Assembly: GCF_007293315.1 (NCBI RefSeq)
Contig: NZ_VLXZ01000008.1
Span: 163,307-227,306, forward strand
DNA: 64,000 nt
Source of the DNA: Alkalicoccobacillus porphyridii
GTDB taxonomy: Bacteria; Bacillota; Bacilli; Bacillales; Bacillaceae_D
Direction of reading: 5' to 3'
The notes under the pieces were generated by a model. That model ran no database searches, was not told the DNA's origin, and saw only the letters and a program-made list of their open reading frames with translations. Of this stretch, positions 61,896 through 64,000 are shown one piece after another. Made by a program: the position numbers and the translations under genes. The first letter of the stretch is position 1, and the number at the start of each line of letters is the position of its first letter.

Positions 61896-61963
61896 AGCCT
61901 CTGCCTCAGCTACTTCAAAAACCGTGTAAATATTAAACCGTATCATTTTTTCTAAATTTACGA

Positions 61964-61994
61964 TTGACTCTCACGTTACGTGATAGCTTATCTT
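61964..61994 (+). promoter_or_regulatory. MerR-type promoter with 19-bp spacer and operator
   Basis: TTGACT, a 19-bp spacer and TATCTT; the spacer holds the palindrome TCACGTTACGTGA (61971-61983). The over-long spacer with an operator inside it is what MerR activators untwist. It sits just upstream of the TipAS-MerR gene. Confidence 0.82.
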
Positions 61995-62017
61995 TGATCT
62001 TAAGGGAGGCGAGTCAG

Positions 62018-62746
62018 ATGTTCAAAATAAAAGAGGTAGCCAATCTAGTTGGAATCAGTGTGCGCACACTCCACCACTATGATGAGATTGGGTTATTATG
62101 TCCGGATGAAGTAACTGAATCAGGTTATCGCTTATATTCTCAACAAAACATTGATGACTTGCAACACATTCTCTTTTTTAAAGAGTTGGATGTCCCTTTA
62201 AAAAAAATCAAAGAAATCATGAGCAGTCCTGAATTTGATCAAGAGGAGGCGTTAAAACAACATCGATGGATGCTTGAACAACGTCGTAATCAGATTGATC
62301 AAATGATTAATACAATTGAAAGGACACTCAGATTTAAGAAAGGTGAGATTTCTATGTCTAATAAAGAAAAGTTTATGGGGTTTGATTTTACAGGCTGGAA
62401 TAAGCACGAAGGCGAGGCTAGAGAACGCTGGGGCGATCAGGTAGTGGATGCCGCTGCTGAAAACGTTAAAGGTAAGGAAAAAGAGCTTGGTGAAAAAATG
62501 AATCAAATTTACCTTGACTTAGCAGCCATTCGCCATTTACATCCAGGTTCAGAAAAGGCTCAGGCGGCAATTGGAGAATGGTTTACGTTTTTAAATCAAA
62601 TTGGTAGCTATTCTCCAGAGGCATTTGCTGGACTTGGAGAGATGTACGTAGCTGATGAGCGATTCAAAAAAAACATCGACCAATTTGGTGAAGGATTGGC
62701 AGAGTTTATGCGTGATTCAATGAAGGAGTATGCAAACGGAAAATAA
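62018..62746 (+). CDS. MerR-family regulator with TipAS domain (Mta-like)
   Basis: About 242 residues. The winged-helix start FKIKEVANLVGISVRTLHHY and DEIGLLCPDEVTESGYRLYS is typical. A coiled coil follows (residues 75-110) and the C-terminal TipAS ligand domain covers 125-242 (EARERWGDQVVDAA...). B. subtilis Mta and Streptomyces TipA bind multiple drugs or thiopeptides this way. ATG 62018 follows GGGAGGCGAG; the frame opening at 61964 overlaps the promoter. With its own 19-bp-spacer promoter it likely autoactivates; no efflux pump gene is next to it. Confidence 0.9.
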   Translation: MFKIKEVANLVGISVRTLHHYDEIGLLCPDEVTESGYRLYSQQNIDDLQHILFFKELDVPLKKIKEIMSSPEFDQEEALKQHRWMLEQRRNQIDQMINTIERTLRFKKGEISMSNKEKFMGFDFTGWNKHEGEARERWGDQVVDAAAENVKGKEKELGEKMNQIYLDLAAIRHLHPGSEKAQAAIGEWFTFLNQIGSYSPEAFAGLGEMYVADERFKKNIDQFGEGLAEFMRDSMKEYANGK

Positions 62747-62778
62747 GCAAGACGTCTAATATTTGATCAAACAAGGTT

Positions 62779-62812
62779 AAACCCACAAGAGTTATTCCTG
62801 TGGGTTCTTTTA
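62779..62812 (+). terminator. Terminator of the MerR gene
   Basis: AACCCACA pairs with TGTGGGTT, followed by CTTTT. Confidence 0.85.
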
Positions 62813-62900
62813 AATCATTCCTGATACAGGAACCTGAGTGAATGCTGTCGAAACATAAGTGTAAGAGAAAGAAGGGATTAGTAACAGAGCGGAGGGAAGT

Positions 62901-63638
62901 ATGTATTTAAAAAAGATTAAACTACTGCGTGAAAAAATTTCAAATAGTCGGGACTATCCTTTCTCCATTTCGAGTATTAAGAATTTGGATGAACTGAATC
63001 TAACGAAGGCTGTAACCTTTTTTGTAGGTGAAAACGGATCTGGAAAATCGACATTGTTAGAGGGGATTGCCGATAAGTGTGATTTTAATGTGGCTGGTGG
63101 AGGAAGGAGCAATATATATGATGTACATGCCTCACAATCAGCCTTGGGGGACTATCTTCGTTTAGGTTGGATGCCTAAGATCGGAAATGGCTTTTTCCTG
63201 AGAGCGGAATCCTTTTACCAGTTTGCTTCACATCTGGATCAATTAAAGCAGGACGATCCATCATACAATTATGATCGCTATGGAGGTCGTTCTTTGCATG
63301 AACAATCTCATGGAGAGTCGTTTCTCTCTTTATTTAAAAATCGTTTCGAAGGCAAGGCGCTCTATTTACTCGATGAGCCAGAGGCCGCTTTATCTCCAGC
63401 TAGACAATTAGCTTTTTTGAGAGTGATACATGACCTAGCAACTAAAAACGAAACACAATTCATTATTGCTACGCATTCTCCCATCTTACTTGGATATCCA
63501 GATGCAGATATCTATAGCTTTGATGAGCATCATATCGACTTAATTGATTATGAAATGACAGATCACTATCAGATTACCCATTACTTTCTCCAGAATCGAG
63601 AAAGAATGCTCTGGGAGCTTCTAAAAGAAGAGACTTGA
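62901..63638 (+). CDS. AAA ATPase, ABC-type fold (predicted)
   Basis: 245 residues. Walker A is FFVGENGSGKSTLLEGIA near 42-57, the signature-like SHGESFLSLF near 138, Walker B LYLLDEPEAALSP near 154 and the switch His in IIATHSPILLGYP near 188. There are no membrane spans and the insert is small, so it is a soluble ATPase of the AAA_21/23 kind rather than a transporter subunit. GGAGGGAAG precedes ATG. A hairpin GAAGAGACT / AGTCTCTTC overlaps its stop codon, without a T-run. No nuclease or toxin partner is adjacent. Confidence 0.82.
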   Translation: MYLKKIKLLREKISNSRDYPFSISSIKNLDELNLTKAVTFFVGENGSGKSTLLEGIADKCDFNVAGGGRSNIYDVHASQSALGDYLRLGWMPKIGNGFFLRAESFYQFASHLDQLKQDDPSYNYDRYGGRSLHEQSHGESFLSLFKNRFEGKALYLLDEPEAALSPARQLAFLRVIHDLATKNETQFIIATHSPILLGYPDADIYSFDEHHIDLIDYEMTDHYQITHYFLQNRERMLWELLKEET

Positions 63639-63699
63639 AAAGAGTCTCTTCAATTATGCCTTCCAATAAGATAAGTCCATGCTTATGTTAAAAATAGTA

Positions 63700-63945
63700 T
63701 TGATTCTTCGGCTGCCGCACCCGAAAATGGGGGCACGCTACCGCGGGAAGGCAATAAGATAACCCGACTACGTCGAGTTATCTTATTGAACCTTTTCATC
63801 GAGGCCACTGAAAAAAAAGCTTTATATGATAGTGAATCCTCTTATCAAAAAAATAGCTGTCATTCCCTTAAATAGAAACGTTCGTTATTTGTTTGAACAG
63901 AAAGTAGCGGAAGGAGAAACCGTAGACTCCCTCCAGAAAGGTTAA
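63700..63945. mobile_element. Interspersed element, truncated
   Basis: The second module (CTGCCGCACCCGAAAATGGG) and its hairpin (AATAAGATAAC / GTTATCTTATT) come first, then GAGGCCACTGAAAAAAAAGC and the interior TATATGATAGTGAATCC; the core begins at GTAGCGGAAGGAGAAACCGT (63903) and breaks off after GTAGACTCC near 63930. The last 55 bases show nothing recognisable. Confidence 0.7.
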
Positions 63946-64000
63946 TCTAACAATGGTTTGAGGCAGATATGACTAGAGAAAAATATATTTTTATAACGTG

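Noticed and set aside
1..64000. Defence island, prophage, toxin-antitoxin pair or biosynthetic cluster
   Set aside because: No integrase, capsid, restriction, CRISPR-associated, toxin or synthase genes were recognised; the AAA ATPase at 62.9 kb has no nuclease partner.
1..64000. tRNA or rRNA genes and metabolite riboswitches
   Set aside because: No CCA-ended cloverleaf, 16S/23S signature or known riboswitch core was noticed when reading both strands; a covariance search was not possible here.

Overview
The window looks like chromosome of a Bacillaceae bacterium (low G+C, strong Shine-Dalgarno sequences, frequent TTG/GTG starts, CcpA-type cre boxes, a des-desK-desR cold-lipid operon, ScoAB, YesL and MsmX-dependent ABC importers without an ATPase gene). 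Interspersed repeats resembling those I recall from alkaliphilic and halophilic bacilli support this. No rRNA, tRNA, phage or CRISPR was seen.

Layout. 0-6.4 kb: housekeeping and accessory enzymes (CorC-like protein cut by the window edge, old-yellow-enzyme reductase, nitroreductase, a peptidase-E-like gene broken by an amber codon, an RlmA-type rRNA methyltransferase, an SRPBCC protein). 6.4-12.9 kb: ketone-body catabolism. A sigma-54 activator precedes a -24/-12 promoter with two activator-like palindromes and a cre box, driving 3-hydroxybutyrate dehydrogenase, a GntP-type permease, an AtoE-type permease and ScoAB. 13.6-41.2 kb: a large carbohydrate region with two ABC importers, a YesL protein, GH29, GH38 and GH3 enzymes, a YesS-like membrane AraC regulator, GH125, two sugar-isomerase-like proteins, three Gfo/Idh/MocA proteins and a second GH29. 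The glycosidases lack signal peptides, so the picture is import of small mannose- and fucose-containing glycans and their breakdown in the cytoplasm, under catabolite control. 41.9-64 kb: a giant multi-spanning membrane protein, a His/Lys/Cys-rich repeat protein, many small genes, the des-desKR operon, a frameshifted TraB/GumN-like gene, a nucleotidyltransferase, a TipAS-MerR regulator with its own 19-bp-spacer promoter, and an AAA ATPase.

The intergenic DNA is the most unusual part. A 0.4-0.5 kb composite element with terminal inverted repeats, nested inner inverted repeats and a large hairpin core occurs about ten times, whole or in pieces. In several places it lies between a gene's stop codon and the next rho-independent terminator. 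Next to it lie arrays of two unrelated short motifs, TCTTG(G/C) (= (C/G)CAAGA) and TGCGCGAAA, each repeated every 20-21 bp (two helical turns). The largest is a 62-bp tandem repeat made of three such steps. I did not find a known name for these phased arrays and regard them as the best candidate for something undescribed.
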